Source: Candidatus Coatesiibacteriota bacterium (GTDB taxonomy: Bacteria > RBG-13-66-14 > B26-G2 > WVWN01 > G020348885). Taken from it: a DNA stretch of 50,599 nucleotides. The DNA is taken from contig CP070755.1 of the NCBI GenBank assembly GCA_020348885.1, positions 613,321 to 663,919 of the forward strand. Reading direction: 5' to 3'. Shown here one piece after another: positions 23,763 through 33,171 of the stretch; the stretch's first letter is position 1, and each line of letters starts with the position of its first letter. The notes under the pieces are model-generated. The model was given only the letters and a program-made list of their open reading frames with translations, was not told where the DNA came from and did not search any database. The position numbers and the translations under genes were made by a program.

Positions 23763-25064
23763 TTATTCCGTTCCGGTTATAAGCTGGTCGGCGATAACGA
23801 CCGCCGGGACGACGTATGATTCTACCGTCCGTACGTCGGAACTGATTGCCTTAATGCGGTCTTTTAACATCTCGTAAACGTTGCCGCTGAAGATGGTGTT
23901 CTTCGCGCGGCCGACTATCTCGCCGTTTTCGACTTTTAACCCCGTCCAGATACTCGCCGAGATTTCGCCGCCGAGTACGTTCCCCATGCCGGCGCCCGTG
24001 AGAGTGAGCGCGATGATACCGTCATCGATTTCGCCGATGAGTTCATCGTAGGTTTTATCGCCGCCTGAGACGACCACGTTGGAAGTGCCCGGCGTCGGCG
24101 CCGAACCGCCGCGGTTCGCGTTGCCCGTCGGTTCCAAGCCCAACTCGGCGGCCGACGACATATCCAACAGATACGACCGGGGGGCGCCTTCTTCGACAAG
24201 GGGTAGTTTTCTTTTAGCGGTTCCCTCGCCGTCGAAACAGGCCGACGAGTTGGCGAAATCTATCGTCGGGTCGTCGTAAACGGTGAGGCGTTCGTCAAGG
24301 GTTTTTTCGCCGAGTTTCCCGACCAGCGGGGACGACCCCCTTGCGACGTTTTCCCCGTTCAGGCCTATCAACAACGGTCGGAGGACGGCCGGTGTCTCGG
24401 CGAAGTAAACGATTAAGTCGGTTTTTCCGGTCTTTACGGGTACCGTAACGTCCGCCCAGCGGAGGACATCGAGGAGTCGGTCGATTATGCCTTCCTCGTC
24501 TACGTCTAACGATGCCGACGCGTCGTAACCCCAGTGCTCGAATATGTCGCCCTCGCGCGCGCGGGTGAAACTTAATATATATAAATAGCCTGTCGCGTCT
24601 TCCGAGCGGTCCATTCCGGCCGAGTTTATTATGCGACGGCGGCCGACCGTCTTCTTGATTTCGGCCGTTATATTGAGGGTCGGTTCGGCCTCCAGCAGGC
24701 GTGCGACGGCCGCTTCGCCGCTTTCCACCATAGTTTCAACAGGGAGCGCCGCGACGTGCGCGTCGAAGGTCTTTACGTCGGGGCAAGGTGCGCCGCCCGA
24801 AAACTCGAACCGGGCGGTTTTGCCGTACGCGGCGGTCGCCATTGCGTTTTCTATGAGTTCGTCGGCGTTTTCGGCGCTTGTTGCGCTGGCGTATCCGATT
24901 CGCCCGTCGACGATGCATCTCAAGATTACGCGCACCGAATTTTTTACGTCGGCGCGGTTGAGTTTCCCGGCTTCGAAGGTTACGCTTGTCGCTTCATTCT
25001 CAGCGTAGTAAACTTCGGCCGCGTCGGCGGCTTTTTTCGCGCGTTCCAGTATTCGTTCTATCAT
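23763..25064 (-). CDS. pmbA: TldE/PmbA-family peptidase subunit
   Basis: A 433-residue protein of the TldD/PmbA family that lacks the HExxxH metal site, as expected for the TldE (PmbA) partner. Family landmarks include EAGKLNRAD near the N-terminus, the GGSAPTPGTSNVVV block and G-N-V-L-G-G-E-I-S near the C-terminus. TldD/TldE form a metallopeptidase that degrades unfolded peptides and processes some modified peptides. I start it at ATG 25064 (MIERILERAKK); the 28 extra upstream codons overlap the tldD end and are unlike the family. It lies five bases after the tldD stop. Confidence 0.92.
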   Translation of the reverse strand: MIERILERAKKAADAAEVYYAENEATSVTFEAGKLNRADVKNSVRVILRCIVDGRIGYASATSAENADELIENAMATAAYGKTARFEFSGGAPCPDVKTFDAHVAALPVETMVESGEAAVARLLEAEPTLNITAEIKKTVGRRRIINSAGMDRSEDATGYLYILSFTRAREGDIFEHWGYDASASLDVDEEGIIDRLLDVLRWADVTVPVKTGKTDLIVYFAETPAVLRPLLIGLNGENVARGSSPLVGKLGEKTLDERLTVYDDPTIDFANSSACFDGEGTAKRKLPLVEEGAPRSYLLDMSSAAELGLEPTGNANRGGSAPTPGTSNVVVSGGDKTYDELIGEIDDGIIALTLTGAGMGNVLGGEISASIWTGLKVENGEIVGRAKNTIFSGNVYEMLKDRIKAISSDVRTVESYVVPAVVIADQLITGTE

Positions 25065-25069
25065 ACGGG

Positions 25070-26431
25070 CTAACGGCCTCCGATCTGAACGTTTTTTATA
25101 AGGATATGGGGCCCGCCGGCACTGCAGGGAAGCGGCGATTGACCCCATTTACCGCATCCGCCGACGCCTTCGTCCGGAATGAACAGGTCGTCGCCTACGG
25201 CTTCGATGTTCTCCAACGTTTCGAACAGGTTCCCCTGTAACTTTAAATCTCGGACGTGTTCGGCCAACTTACCGCCGCGGATATAGTACCCGTCCTCGGC
25301 GGTGAACGTAAACGTCTCGCCTCCCGTACCGCCGCGTGCGCCGCGGACGTATATCCCGTCGCCGGCGGCTTCAAGCATTTTTTCGAAAGACGTTTCGCCA
25401 GCCTCGACGAACGTGTTGGTCATTCGCGGAATAGGCGCGAACTTGTAGTTGAGTGCGCGTCCGTTTCCCGTCAGCGGTTCGCCCATCAGCGTCGCCGTTT
25501 CGCGGGAGTGCATACGGCCCGCGAGTATCCCTTCTTTGATTAGGTAGTTCTTCTTTGACCGGGTTCCCTCGTCGTCGTAAGGGATGTATCCGCCTTCGCC
25601 GAAGAGCGTACCGTCGTCGACGAAGTTGACTATCTCCGACGCGAACCGGCGGCCGAGTTTCATAATACCGCGCATATGTTCGTCTTTGTAAACGTAGTCG
25701 CCCTCGTCGGTGTGCCCGAACGCCTCGTGGACGAAGACACCGGTTAATTCCGGGTTTATTATCGCCGTATAGACGCCGCCTTTGACCGGTTCGGCTGTGA
25801 GAAGCGCGGCGGTTTTTTTCGCGATCGCTTCGATATCTTCCTCTCGGTTTCTGTATATCCCGAAGGGTTTTATACCGCCGACGTTGAGTCCGGCCTGTTG
25901 TATAAGATCGCCTTCGACGGCGATGGGAACGAACGCCGTGCCTACCCTCGGCACCGTCATGTCGAGTTCTGTTCCGTCGGAGTTTACTATCGCCTTACGG
26001 TCCTTCCTATCGAAGTATGATATACGAGTGTTCTCGATGCCGGGTACCGAGAGCATGAGGTCGTTATAACTCCTTAATATTTCGACCTTTTCCTCCAGCG
26101 GGACGTCGGCGGGTACTTCATCCAGTTCGACGACGATGACGTCTTTGTTAACTTCGCCTGCGCCGAAACCGTCGAGTTCGCCTTTGCGCAGGCGGGCCAC
26201 GTCCAACGCTTTTTCCAGGTAATCGCCGGCCCGGTCAATATCCTCGAACGAAGCTACGCCGAAGTTGCCGTCGACCAGTACGCGGACGTTCCCACCACGG
26301 TACGTGTGCACGTTGGCCGTTTTCAAACCTGTGTTGTCGAACTCGATGTAAGTCGTAACGCCTTCCTCGTAGCGCGCTTCGGCGAAATCGCACGCGGCGC
26401 GCGATACCAAGGTTTTTAATTTGTTAATCAA
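25070..26431 (-). CDS. tldD: Metallopeptidase TldD
   Basis: This 453-residue protein carries the TldD zinc-peptidase motif HEAFGHTDEGD (about 235-245) and the conserved GGCGKWGQ and GGP near the C-terminus. It is the catalytic subunit of the TldD/TldE complex. I start it at TTG 26431, because AGAGGT lies six bases upstream and the alternative upstream codon at 26503 falls inside the promoter. It is cotranscribed with pmbA. No peptide-precursor or maturation gene was found beside it, so its client is unknown. Confidence 0.93.
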   Translation of the reverse strand: MINKLKTLVSRAACDFAEARYEEGVTTYIEFDNTGLKTANVHTYRGGNVRVLVDGNFGVASFEDIDRAGDYLEKALDVARLRKGELDGFGAGEVNKDVIVVELDEVPADVPLEEKVEILRSYNDLMLSVPGIENTRISYFDRKDRKAIVNSDGTELDMTVPRVGTAFVPIAVEGDLIQQAGLNVGGIKPFGIYRNREEDIEAIAKKTAALLTAEPVKGGVYTAIINPELTGVFVHEAFGHTDEGDYVYKDEHMRGIMKLGRRFASEIVNFVDDGTLFGEGGYIPYDDEGTRSKKNYLIKEGILAGRMHSRETATLMGEPLTGNGRALNYKFAPIPRMTNTFVEAGETSFEKMLEAAGDGIYVRGARGGTGGETFTFTAEDGYYIRGGKLAEHVRDLKLQGNLFETLENIEAVGDDLFIPDEGVGGCGKWGQSPLPCSAGGPHILIKNVQIGGR

Positions 26432-26474
26432 AATTTTACCTCTGCTTGGGTTTTCACGTCCAGCTAATATGGTT

Positions 26475-26503
26475 ATTATACGGCTTCGGTCGTTCGGTAT
26501 CAA
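26475..26503 (-). promoter_or_regulatory. Sigma-70-like promoter of tldD-pmbA
   Basis: On the minus strand TTGATA (26503-26498) and TATAAT (26480-26475) are 17 bases apart. The expected start near 26468 gives a leader of about 37 bases with AGAGGT before the TTG start. Confidence 0.72.
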
Positions 26504-26537
26504 CGGAGATATTATGACCGGCCTTTGTTTTATATTT

Positions 26538-26900
26538 CTATTCTTCGCCGTTGCTTTCGAGCATCCACCGGTGGTCGTTAACGAACTCGTCCAGGTTGCG
26601 GCGGAACTCGTCGTTATCAGGGTCTAGAGCGACCGCCCGTTTGTATTCCGCATACGCCTCCTCTAGCTTCGCCTGGGCTTCCAGCGCCACGGCAAGGTTG
26701 TTGTGGAGCCGCGCGTCGTCGGCTTGGAGCGCCAGCGCGTTCCGCAGGCGGAACTCGGCCTCGCCCCACATTTCGGATTTGGAGCACCTTACCGCGAAGT
26801 CGTTGAGGTCCTTGACGGTGACTTGCGAACCGGCGCCGCCGCAGCCGGCGGCGACCGTCGTTAAGACGACCAGAACCGATATTAGTGCTATCCTTCCCAT
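26538..26900 (-). CDS. Small TPR lipoprotein
   Basis: A 120-residue protein with lipobox VAAGC (Cys20) and two to three TPR motifs (AEFRLRNALALQADDARLH, then A-Y-A-E-Y-K-R-A-V-A-L-D-P). Probably an envelope-anchored scaffold. Its ATG is one base after the preceding stop, so it ends the long minus-strand run. No partner can be read from the sequence. Confidence 0.8.
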   Translation of the reverse strand: MGRIALISVLVVLTTVAAGCGGAGSQVTVKDLNDFAVRCSKSEMWGEAEFRLRNALALQADDARLHNNLAVALEAQAKLEEAYAEYKRAVALDPDNDEFRRNLDEFVNDHRWMLESNGEE

Positions 26901-26901
26901 T

Positions 26902-27480
26902 TTACGCCTTCCTGTTTCTAGCCGCAGCCGCCGGAAAACGGTCGATCAGTACGCGGCTTACAATTCCGACTACTACCCCCGAGACGGCCGTCCATACGCC
27001 GAGCGGAAGCGCCAGGTAAAACACGTCTGCGGTTCCGACTACGAGCGATACGTACACTAGTTGGACCGCGTTATGGGCCGCGGCGCCGACCAGCGATACG
27101 GCAATCGGGTCAATCCGCCGGCGGCCTATTAAGACTACCCCCGCCATAACCATCGCCGACGCCAACGCCCCGCCGAAGTTCATCGGGAAGACCGGCGAGA
27201 ACAGCGTCCCCAGAGCCGCGGCCCCCACGACCGCCCGGCTCGCCGAGATAAATATGCCGTACTTCGCGCCCAACTGATATAGAGCTGCGACGACCACTGC
27301 GTTGGCCAGCCCGAGACGGAACGGACCCAGCGGCAGCATTACGAGCCCTTCGATTACGTGTACCGCCGTCGCGATGGCTACGAGTAGCCCTATCACCGCC
27401 GCGGCGCGTAGCGCCTCGACCCGGTCCGCCGGCGACGCCGCTCTCGCACCTTTTATTAGTGTCCCGGACCTCGTTTTCAT
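26902..27480 (-). CDS. Gx transporter family membrane protein
   Basis: A 192-residue protein with five or six hydrophobic segments, matching the 'Gx transporter'/heptaprenyl diphosphate synthase component I family (VHVIEGLVMLPLGPFRLGLANAV; N-F-G-G-A-L-A-S; AAHNAVQLV). Its usual genomic partner, a NusG-domain-II protein, is directly upstream with an ATGA overlap. A small-molecule uptake role is suspected; the substrate is unknown. The first 25 residues are polar and may be unstructured. Confidence 0.85.
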   Translation of the reverse strand: MKTRSGTLIKGARAASPADRVEALRAAAVIGLLVAIATAVHVIEGLVMLPLGPFRLGLANAVVVAALYQLGAKYGIFISASRAVVGAAALGTLFSPVFPMNFGGALASAMVMAGVVLIGRRRIDPIAVSLVGAAAHNAVQLVYVSLVVGTADVFYLALPLGVWTAVSGVVVGIVSRVLIDRFPAAAARNRKA

Positions 27481-27815
27481 TTCACCGTTATCGACACTCG
27501 GTTAGGGAGGCAGATTATCGTATCGCCCTCCGCTTCGGCCCAACCCTGGGAAACGCACGTTTTATTGGGGCAGGGGGAATCCAACACGCGGACGCGGCCG
27601 TCTCTTATTTCTACGACCGTGGTTCCCAGCGGCCCGGGGACGTTAATCGTCCGGTCCTCGTCCAGCGGTACGACCGCGTATTCGGTGCCCTCGGCCGTTA
27701 TATGGACCAGGGCGTCCGTCGCGTCTTCCCGCGGCCCCGCAAGGAATATAATAAGTACGGTTACGGCGATGCTTGCGGCGAGTATCGCACCGATAACTTT
27801 CGGGTTAAAGGACAA
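27477..27815 (-). CDS. NusG-domain-II-containing membrane protein
   Basis: A 112-residue protein: one N-terminal membrane segment (about 7-26) and a small beta domain with the conserved CPNKTCVSQG (cysteines in CPNKTC) and IICLPNRV. It belongs to the NusG domain II family found beside Gx transporters. TTG is the start; it overlaps the end of amrS by 11 bases. Confidence 0.86.
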   Translation of the reverse strand: MSFNPKVIGAILAASIAVTVLIIFLAGPREDATDALVHITAEGTEYAVVPLDEDRTINVPGPLGTTVVEIRDGRVRVLDSPCPNKTCVSQGWAEAEGDTIICLPNRVSITVK

Positions 27816-28809
27816 AGTCCACCGTCCGGCCGCAGTCGTTACATTTCCCGTCGTCTGTTATCCCCACTACTTTCGTGCTGTAACCGGCCCTTTCGACCAG
27901 TAAATTCGCGCACTCGGGGCAAGTCGTGTCGGCGCCACCTACGCCGCCTACGTTACCCAGGTAAACGTAGTAAAGCTCCCGCTCGGCAATCTCTTTGGCC
28001 CGGAGCATCCGGTGGACGGGAGTCGGCGGCGCGTCCATCTCCTGGTACGGGAAGTACCGCGAAAAATGGACCGGCGTATCCCGCCCCAGATTCTCCGCTA
28101 TCCGCGTAACCAGGTCGGTTACGTCCTCCTCCGAGTCGTTCATATCGGTGATGAGGAGATTCGTAACTTCAAGGTGGATGCCTTTTTCTTTAAGCGTTCC
28201 ACACGTGCGGAGGACCGGTTCCAGGCGCGCGCCGCAGTACTTCTTATAAAAATCGTCCCGGATCGATTTGACGTCTATATTGGCGGCGCCGAGTACGGTC
28301 GTGAGCTCTTCCAGCGGCTCGACTTCGATATACCCGTTGCTGACGATGACGCCGTATACGCCTTGCTCGTTACCGAGTTTCATACAGTCGCGGATGTACT
28401 CGAACCATATCAGCGGCTCGGTGTAGGTGTACGCAATGCCGGGGGAGCCGCGGGAAACGGCCAATTCGATCATCGCGTCGGGCGCTACGTACTCGGTCGG
28501 CGCCTTCTCTCGGGATATGTGGAAGTTCTGGCAACCGAGGCATTTAAAATTACAGCCGTTTACGCCTATCGAGAGTACGTCGTCGCCGGGGTGGAAGTGG
28601 TAGAGTGGTTTCTTCTCGATTGGGTCGATCGCAAGGGAGCAAGTACGGCCGTACTCGGTCGCGAACAGTTCGCCGCCTTCGTTGGTCCGGGTCGAACATA
28701 TCCCGGCGTCGCCGTCTGCGATACGGCATCGGTGCGGGCAGAGTTCGCACTCGACGCGCCCGTCGTCCAGCGGGCGCCAGTACTCGGCCGGGTGGTTGGG
28801 TTCGGGCAT
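27805..28809 (-). CDS. amrS: AmmeMemoRadiSam-type radical SAM enzyme
   Basis: A 334-residue radical SAM protein with the motif GCNFKCLGC (Cys 86, 90, 93). An N-terminal cysteine block CELCPHRC (21-28) plus C38 and a C-terminal pair of CxxC motifs (TCPEC, KCNDC) could hold zinc or further clusters. The 'YTYTEPLIWFEYIRD' and 'IDVKSIRDDFYKKYCG' blocks match the AmrS/PflA-like family. The usual partners AMMECR1 and MEMO are not in this window. The reaction is unknown. It lies four bases after the AT-rich gene and overlaps the NusG-II gene. Confidence 0.9.
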   Translation of the reverse strand: MPEPNHPAEYWRPLDDGRVECELCPHRCRIADGDAGICSTRTNEGGELFATEYGRTCSLAIDPIEKKPLYHFHPGDDVLSIGVNGCNFKCLGCQNFHISREKAPTEYVAPDAMIELAVSRGSPGIAYTYTEPLIWFEYIRDCMKLGNEQGVYGVIVSNGYIEVEPLEELTTVLGAANIDVKSIRDDFYKKYCGARLEPVLRTCGTLKEKGIHLEVTNLLITDMNDSEEDVTDLVTRIAENLGRDTPVHFSRYFPYQEMDAPPTPVHRMLRAKEIAERELYYVYLGNVGGVGGADTTCPECANLLVERAGYSTKVVGITDDGKCNDCGRTVDFVL

Positions 28810-28813
28810 AAAG

Positions 28814-30124
28814 TTAAGCGGTTAATGTATATAATCGTAAATTATTTACGCTGCCGGTCACGATATAAACCCCGTTTTTTGTAGTAGCGATATCGAATAT
28901 CCCTCTACTACCGAATGCGCCCAATACACTGATTACCTCTTCGTGTTTAATAAAGTATATCCCCGTCCCGACGTCTAATACGATGAGAGTACCGTCGTCC
29001 GATAAGAAGTTATCTCTACGTGGTTTACCGTCCCGGTATTCTATTTCGCGAACTATATCTCCCGTAGATGTGTCGAAGACGATTAGTTTGTTATCGCTTT
29101 TAATAATTAAGCAAAGGTATTTTTCGTTGTCTGATATAAACAACGAACCCCCGTGACTTCCGCCCGTATTAAGGTCGTAATCCCAAAGGAAATCCCCGTT
29201 ACTATCATAAGCTTCCAGAGTATTGTTATTCGCGATACTATAAGCGTATACCTCGTATATCTCCTCGGGGTGTTCGTCCGTCCGTCTAGAAAGCTCGCTC
29301 TTAAAACCCAGTTGGAAGATATAATTATCGGAACCGATTAAGAACCTATCAGTGTAGTTACTCCTTAAGGGGTCAACTAACGTAGTTTCGTTCAAATTAA
29401 ATAATAACGAACCTTCTAAATCAAAAACGCGAGTACCCCTAGGTAACCCGTTCGGGTAATCTGATAATTTGACGCTTACCACGTCGCCCGCGATAACCCT
29501 GCCGACTCCGTTTTCGAAAACCTCTATCGGATATCCGGTCGGTTCGTAAATCCTCCCTATAACTTCGCCCTTTACGTTATAAATCAACCATTTAACTCGT
29601 TCGTATTTCTCCCTATTCTTCCTATATTCTTCTGTCCATAACCCTTGCCCGTCTAATAGAAAAATACCCTCGAGCGGAGACGTGATGATACGTTCGGACG
29701 ACGGTGTTTCGGTGATTAAGTTATCGTCGGCGTCGTATAATTTATAGACGAAACTACGTCCCTCTAAAGAAAACCCTTTTAAGAACGCCCGGGTGTAGTA
29801 CCCGTTTTCGCCAATCGGGAACAGACCTTCGAAAGACGTTTCTCCGTCTCTAATAACTTTCCCGATATCGCCGTTTGAATCGAAATAAACTATAGCGTTT
29901 CTATAGTAGTAATCGAGGTTATTATGTACCATCCTAAACGGGAATTGCCCTTCCAACTTCGCCATTCCCGCTTCATCAACTACGGTCCGCTCGACCGTAT
30001 CGTCCGTTAAGTCATATTCAGCGATAAGCTTTAATACGTCGCCTTCGACGGTTATATCCGACGAGGTAGAAACTGTCGCGATTGCTAATAACGCAAAGAT
30101 CGGTATTAATCGTACGTATTCCAT
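28814..30124 (-). CDS. Exported repeat protein of unknown function (probable beta-propeller), AT-rich
   Basis: A 436-residue protein with a signal peptide (about 1-21), then repeated short beta-strand units (YDSNGDFLWDYD, VFDTSTGDIVREIEY, YFIKHEEVISVLG) suggestive of a PQQ/WD-like propeller; no catalytic motif is visible. Its DNA is clearly richer in A and T than the genes on either side, and uses AAT, ATA and TTA freely. Recent transfer or weak codon selection could explain this. It is nevertheless packed between hslU and amrS with only a few bases on either side. A related signal peptide opens the decayed gene at 41681. Confidence 0.75.
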   Translation of the reverse strand: MEYVRLIPIFALLAIATVSTSSDITVEGDVLKLIAEYDLTDDTVERTVVDEAGMAKLEGQFPFRMVHNNLDYYYRNAIVYFDSNGDIGKVIRDGETSFEGLFPIGENGYYTRAFLKGFSLEGRSFVYKLYDADDNLITETPSSERIITSPLEGIFLLDGQGLWTEEYRKNREKYERVKWLIYNVKGEVIGRIYEPTGYPIEVFENGVGRVIAGDVVSVKLSDYPNGLPRGTRVFDLEGSLLFNLNETTLVDPLRSNYTDRFLIGSDNYIFQLGFKSELSRRTDEHPEEIYEVYAYSIANNNTLEAYDSNGDFLWDYDLNTGGSHGGSLFISDNEKYLCLIIKSDNKLIVFDTSTGDIVREIEYRDGKPRRDNFLSDDGTLIVLDVGTGIYFIKHEEVISVLGAFGSRGIFDIATTKNGVYIVTGSVNNLRLYTLTA

Positions 30125-30131
30125 TACGCCC

Positions 30132-31574
30132 TTACAGTATATACCTCGCCAGGTCCTCGTCGCCAGCGATGTCGGCCAACTTCTCGACTACGTAAGCTTC
30201 GTCGATTTCGTACTCCTTCTCGCCGGTGTCCGGCGCGTCGAAGGATATCTCGTCCAAAAGCGACTCCATCACCGTGTGTAGGCGCCGGGCGCCTATGTTC
30301 TGGAGCCGGGAGTTCAGGTCCTCGGATATCCGGGCGATAGCGCGAATCGCGCCGTCGGCGAATTTCAACTCGACGCCCTCGGTCGCGAGCAATTCTTCGT
30401 ACTGTTTTACGAGCGCATTCTCCGGTTCAGTAAGTATCAGGTAGAAGTCGTCGGCGTTAAGGCTCTTAAGCTCCACCCTGATGGGAAACCGGCCTTGCAG
30501 TTCCGGTATCAAGTCCGAAGGTTTCGAAACGTGGAACGCGCCGGCGGCGATGAAAAGGATGTGGTCCGTCCGTACCAGTCCGTATTTGGTGTTAACGCTG
30601 GACCCTTCGATTATCGGTAATAGGTCTCGCTGGACTCCCTCACGGCTAACGTCCGGCCCGACTTCGGCCCTGGGGCCGGCGATTTTATCGAGCTCGTCTA
30701 TGAAGACGATGCCGGACTGCTCGAGCCGTTCCATCGCGACGTTGACGGCCTTGTCCATATCTATAAGCTTGGCCGATTCCTCCTCGAAGAGTATTTCCCG
30801 GGCCTCTCCCACCGAGACTTTTCGTTTCTTGGTCTGTTTGGGGAAAATGTTCTGAAACATGTCGCCGAAGTTCATGTCCATCTCGTCTATACCTGCGCTG
30901 GAGAAAACCTCGATGGTCGGTGCCATCGTGACTTCCACCTCGACCTCGACGACCCGGTCCTCAAGTTCCCCTTCGTCGAGCTTCTCGGCCAGTATCTTGC
31001 GGGCGCGTTCGTATTTTTCGTCTTGTGGTTTCTCCGCCGCCGTTTCGTCCGGTTCTTTCGCCGGTTTCGCGTCCCGCGGCTTCCCTATCGGTCCCAGCGG
31101 TATCGCCCGGTGCTCCGTTGCCTCGGGGGCGGCTTTCGCCCCCGGCGGAGGAAGAAGAATGTCGAGTAAGCGTTCCTCGACCGCTTCGGCGGCCCGTTCT
31201 CGGACCTCGTCGGTCATCTCCTGCCGTACCTGGTTCAACGCGATTTCGGCCAGGTCCCGGATTATCGACTCCACGTCCCGGCCGACGTAGCCTACTTCGG
31301 TGAACTTGGAAGCTTCGACTTTAACGAAGGGCGCGCGGGCAAGTCGCGCCAGTCGCCGGGCGATTTCGGTTTTACCTACCCCGGTGGGGCCAATCATAAT
31401 GATATTCTTGGGCGCTATTTCCTCGGCCAACTCTTCGGGAACCTGTCGCCGGCGCCACCGGTTACGTAAGGCGATAGCGACGCAACGCTTGGCCGCGTCC
31501 TGCCCTATTATAAACTTATCAAGCTCCGCGACTATCTCGCGAGGCGTCAGTTCGTACGTCGTATCGTCTTTCAT
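30132..31574 (-). CDS. hslU: ATP-dependent protease ATPase subunit HslU
   Basis: A 480-residue AAA+ unfoldase: Walker A GPTGVGKT (62-69), Walker [11 protein letters not shown]-domain in between (about 110-240), sensor regions, and the C-terminal tail DLARYIL that in the family docks into HslV. A Pro/Lys/Glu-rich stretch (about 135-180) sits in the I-domain, longer than usual. The peptidase hslV, which normally precedes hslU, is not here; a barrel gene takes its place. A partner elsewhere is likely given the intact tail. Confidence 0.95.
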   Translation of the reverse strand: MKDDTTYELTPREIVAELDKFIIGQDAAKRCVAIALRNRWRRRQVPEELAEEIAPKNIIMIGPTGVGKTEIARRLARLARAPFVKVEASKFTEVGYVGRDVESIIRDLAEIALNQVRQEMTDEVRERAAEAVEERLLDILLPPPGAKAAPEATEHRAIPLGPIGKPRDAKPAKEPDETAAEKPQDEKYERARKILAEKLDEGELEDRVVEVEVEVTMAPTIEVFSSAGIDEMDMNFGDMFQNIFPKQTKKRKVSVGEAREILFEEESAKLIDMDKAVNVAMERLEQSGIVFIDELDKIAGPRAEVGPDVSREGVQRDLLPIIEGSSVNTKYGLVRTDHILFIAAGAFHVSKPSDLIPELQGRFPIRVELKSLNADDFYLILTEPENALVKQYEELLATEGVELKFADGAIRAIARISEDLNSRLQNIGARRLHTVMESLLDEISFDAPDTGEKEYEIDEAYVVEKLADIAGDEDLARYIL

Positions 31575-31578
31575 GGGT

Positions 31579-33150
31579 TTACATCACCAATTTCAGCCCG
31601 GCCGATACGGTGCGGCCGGGGCCGGGTACGTTATCTATCGCGTAGTAAGTCGCGTCGCCCAGGTTCTCGGCTTTTAGGTAAGCGGTAACGCCGCGGTACA
31701 GGCGGAGCCTGAACGTCGCGTCGGCGACGACCGCCGGTCGGAGGATTATCGTACCCTCCGAATCCGCGTATCGTTCGCCGACTCTAACCAATCCTGCGGA
31801 TAAATGGTGTCCCGCCGGTTCGCCGACGAGGAGCCCGGCGGTCAGCGTATCCCGAGGACGGTACGGAACGTGTCCGCCCGCTATACCCGCCGGCTTTATC
31901 TTCTCATAGCCGTATCCGCCGTACAGGGATACTATTCGGTGAACGTTTGCTTTAGCATTAATCGCGAGCCCCCGAGCATAATATTCCCCCACGTCGTAAT
32001 AGGCGGTTTTAAGGCTATTATCGACGCTTTCCCTCGCGAAATCGCTCCTGAACCTTTTCTCGTAGAAAATCGCTTCGGCGCTTAAAGCGTCGCTGATATT
32101 GTTCACCACTCCTATTTCGATTACGCCGTAGGCGTCCGTATAAGGAACGTAATCGCCGGCCAGCGTATAATCGGTTTCGTAGTACAGTTCCCGGAACGCC
32201 GGTAGACGGACGTACGGGCGGTACTTCGCGAAAACGCCAACGTGCCTGGTCAGGCCGACGTGAACGCTACCGCGCGGGTATAACCTCGTGAGAGTTGCGT
32301 CGCGTCGAAGGACGAAACCGCCTACGCCGGCGCCCAGACGTATTTTTTCGCTTAGGCGGAAGTCGTTGCCCACGAGTATCCCTGTATAGAGGACTCCGGT
32401 GGAACCGCCGCCGGATACGTTTACGTTCTCTTGTTGAAGGATTATCGAACCCCTAAGCGAGTTATCGCCCAACCACAGAAACGCGAAATCGGTATCCGCT
32501 TCCACCAGGTTATCGGTAACCGTAGGGCCTTGTCGCGTTTGCCTGGAGTACGTGTCGGAAACTCTAGTTGACAGCTTGGACGTGCCCCAGAAGTGACTTC
32601 TGAACGCGGCCATTATCCCGCCGCTGTCGAACCCCGTCGGGATAGTTCCGGCTTTTGCACCCCCGGCCCTTTCGTCTTTTCCGACGTAATCGGAGCTGAT
32701 ACCCAGCATCGTCCCGGCCGGGTCGGAGAGCATCACTGAGCCGCCGCCGGCGCGCCGTACGGTACGGTATATATCGTCCTTGGCTGCGGAACGGTCTTCC
32801 TCGTACCCGCCGACGAAGGCGACCGGCCCGGTCTGAAAACCCTCAAACGCGTACGCTTCCAGCCGGTCGGTACCGCCTCCGAACGAAAATTCCGCGTAGT
32901 TGCGGTTGCCACTTCCGTCGTCGGCGTCCGCCGGCGGCCGCAGAAGGACGCCTTCGCCGCCTTCGAAAATCCTTTTGATTTCCTCGTCGAGGGCTCCCTC
33001 GGCCGCGTCCATGAAATCGCTGAAGGCGGGCGTGGCCGCGGCCGCGCAACGGTCGAAAACGTGGATCTCGTCGGCGGGGAGTCCGGTCGGTGTAAAAGCC
33101 GCCGCCGTCGTTGCGGCGAATAATAGAGTTGTTGTGAACGTTTTCCGCAT
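31579..33150 (-). CDS. Outer-membrane beta-barrel resembling a TonB-dependent receptor without a plug
   Basis: An exported protein of 523 residues with signal peptide (about 1-19), alternating strands through most of its length and a receptor-like C-terminus ([33 protein letters not shown] in part). No plug domain (no L-x-P-G-V, no RG and VDG signatures) and no TonB box are visible; the N-terminal 100 residues are helical and Gly-rich. It may be a passive channel or a partner of the TPR protein upstream, whose stop is 22 bases away. ATG 33150 is the start; a TTG directly before it is possible. Confidence 0.75.
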   Translation of the reverse strand: MRKTFTTTLLFAATTAAAFTPTGLPADEIHVFDRCAAAATPAFSDFMDAAEGALDEEIKRIFEGGEGVLLRPPADADDGSGNRNYAEFSFGGGTDRLEAYAFEGFQTGPVAFVGGYEEDRSAAKDDIYRTVRRAGGGSVMLSDPAGTMLGISSDYVGKDERAGGAKAGTIPTGFDSGGIMAAFRSHFWGTSKLSTRVSDTYSRQTRQGPTVTDNLVEADTDFAFLWLGDNSLRGSIILQQENVNVSGGGSTGVLYTGILVGNDFRLSEKIRLGAGVGGFVLRRDATLTRLYPRGSVHVGLTRHVGVFAKYRPYVRLPAFRELYYETDYTLAGDYVPYTDAYGVIEIGVVNNISDALSAEAIFYEKRFRSDFARESVDNSLKTAYYDVGEYYARGLAINAKANVHRIVSLYGGYGYEKIKPAGIAGGHVPYRPRDTLTAGLLVGEPAGHHLSAGLVRVGERYADSEGTIILRPAVVADATFRLRLYRGVTAYLKAENLGDATYYAIDNVPGPGRTVSAGLKLVM

Positions 33151-33171
33151 CAACTCTTTAACTTCGACCCT

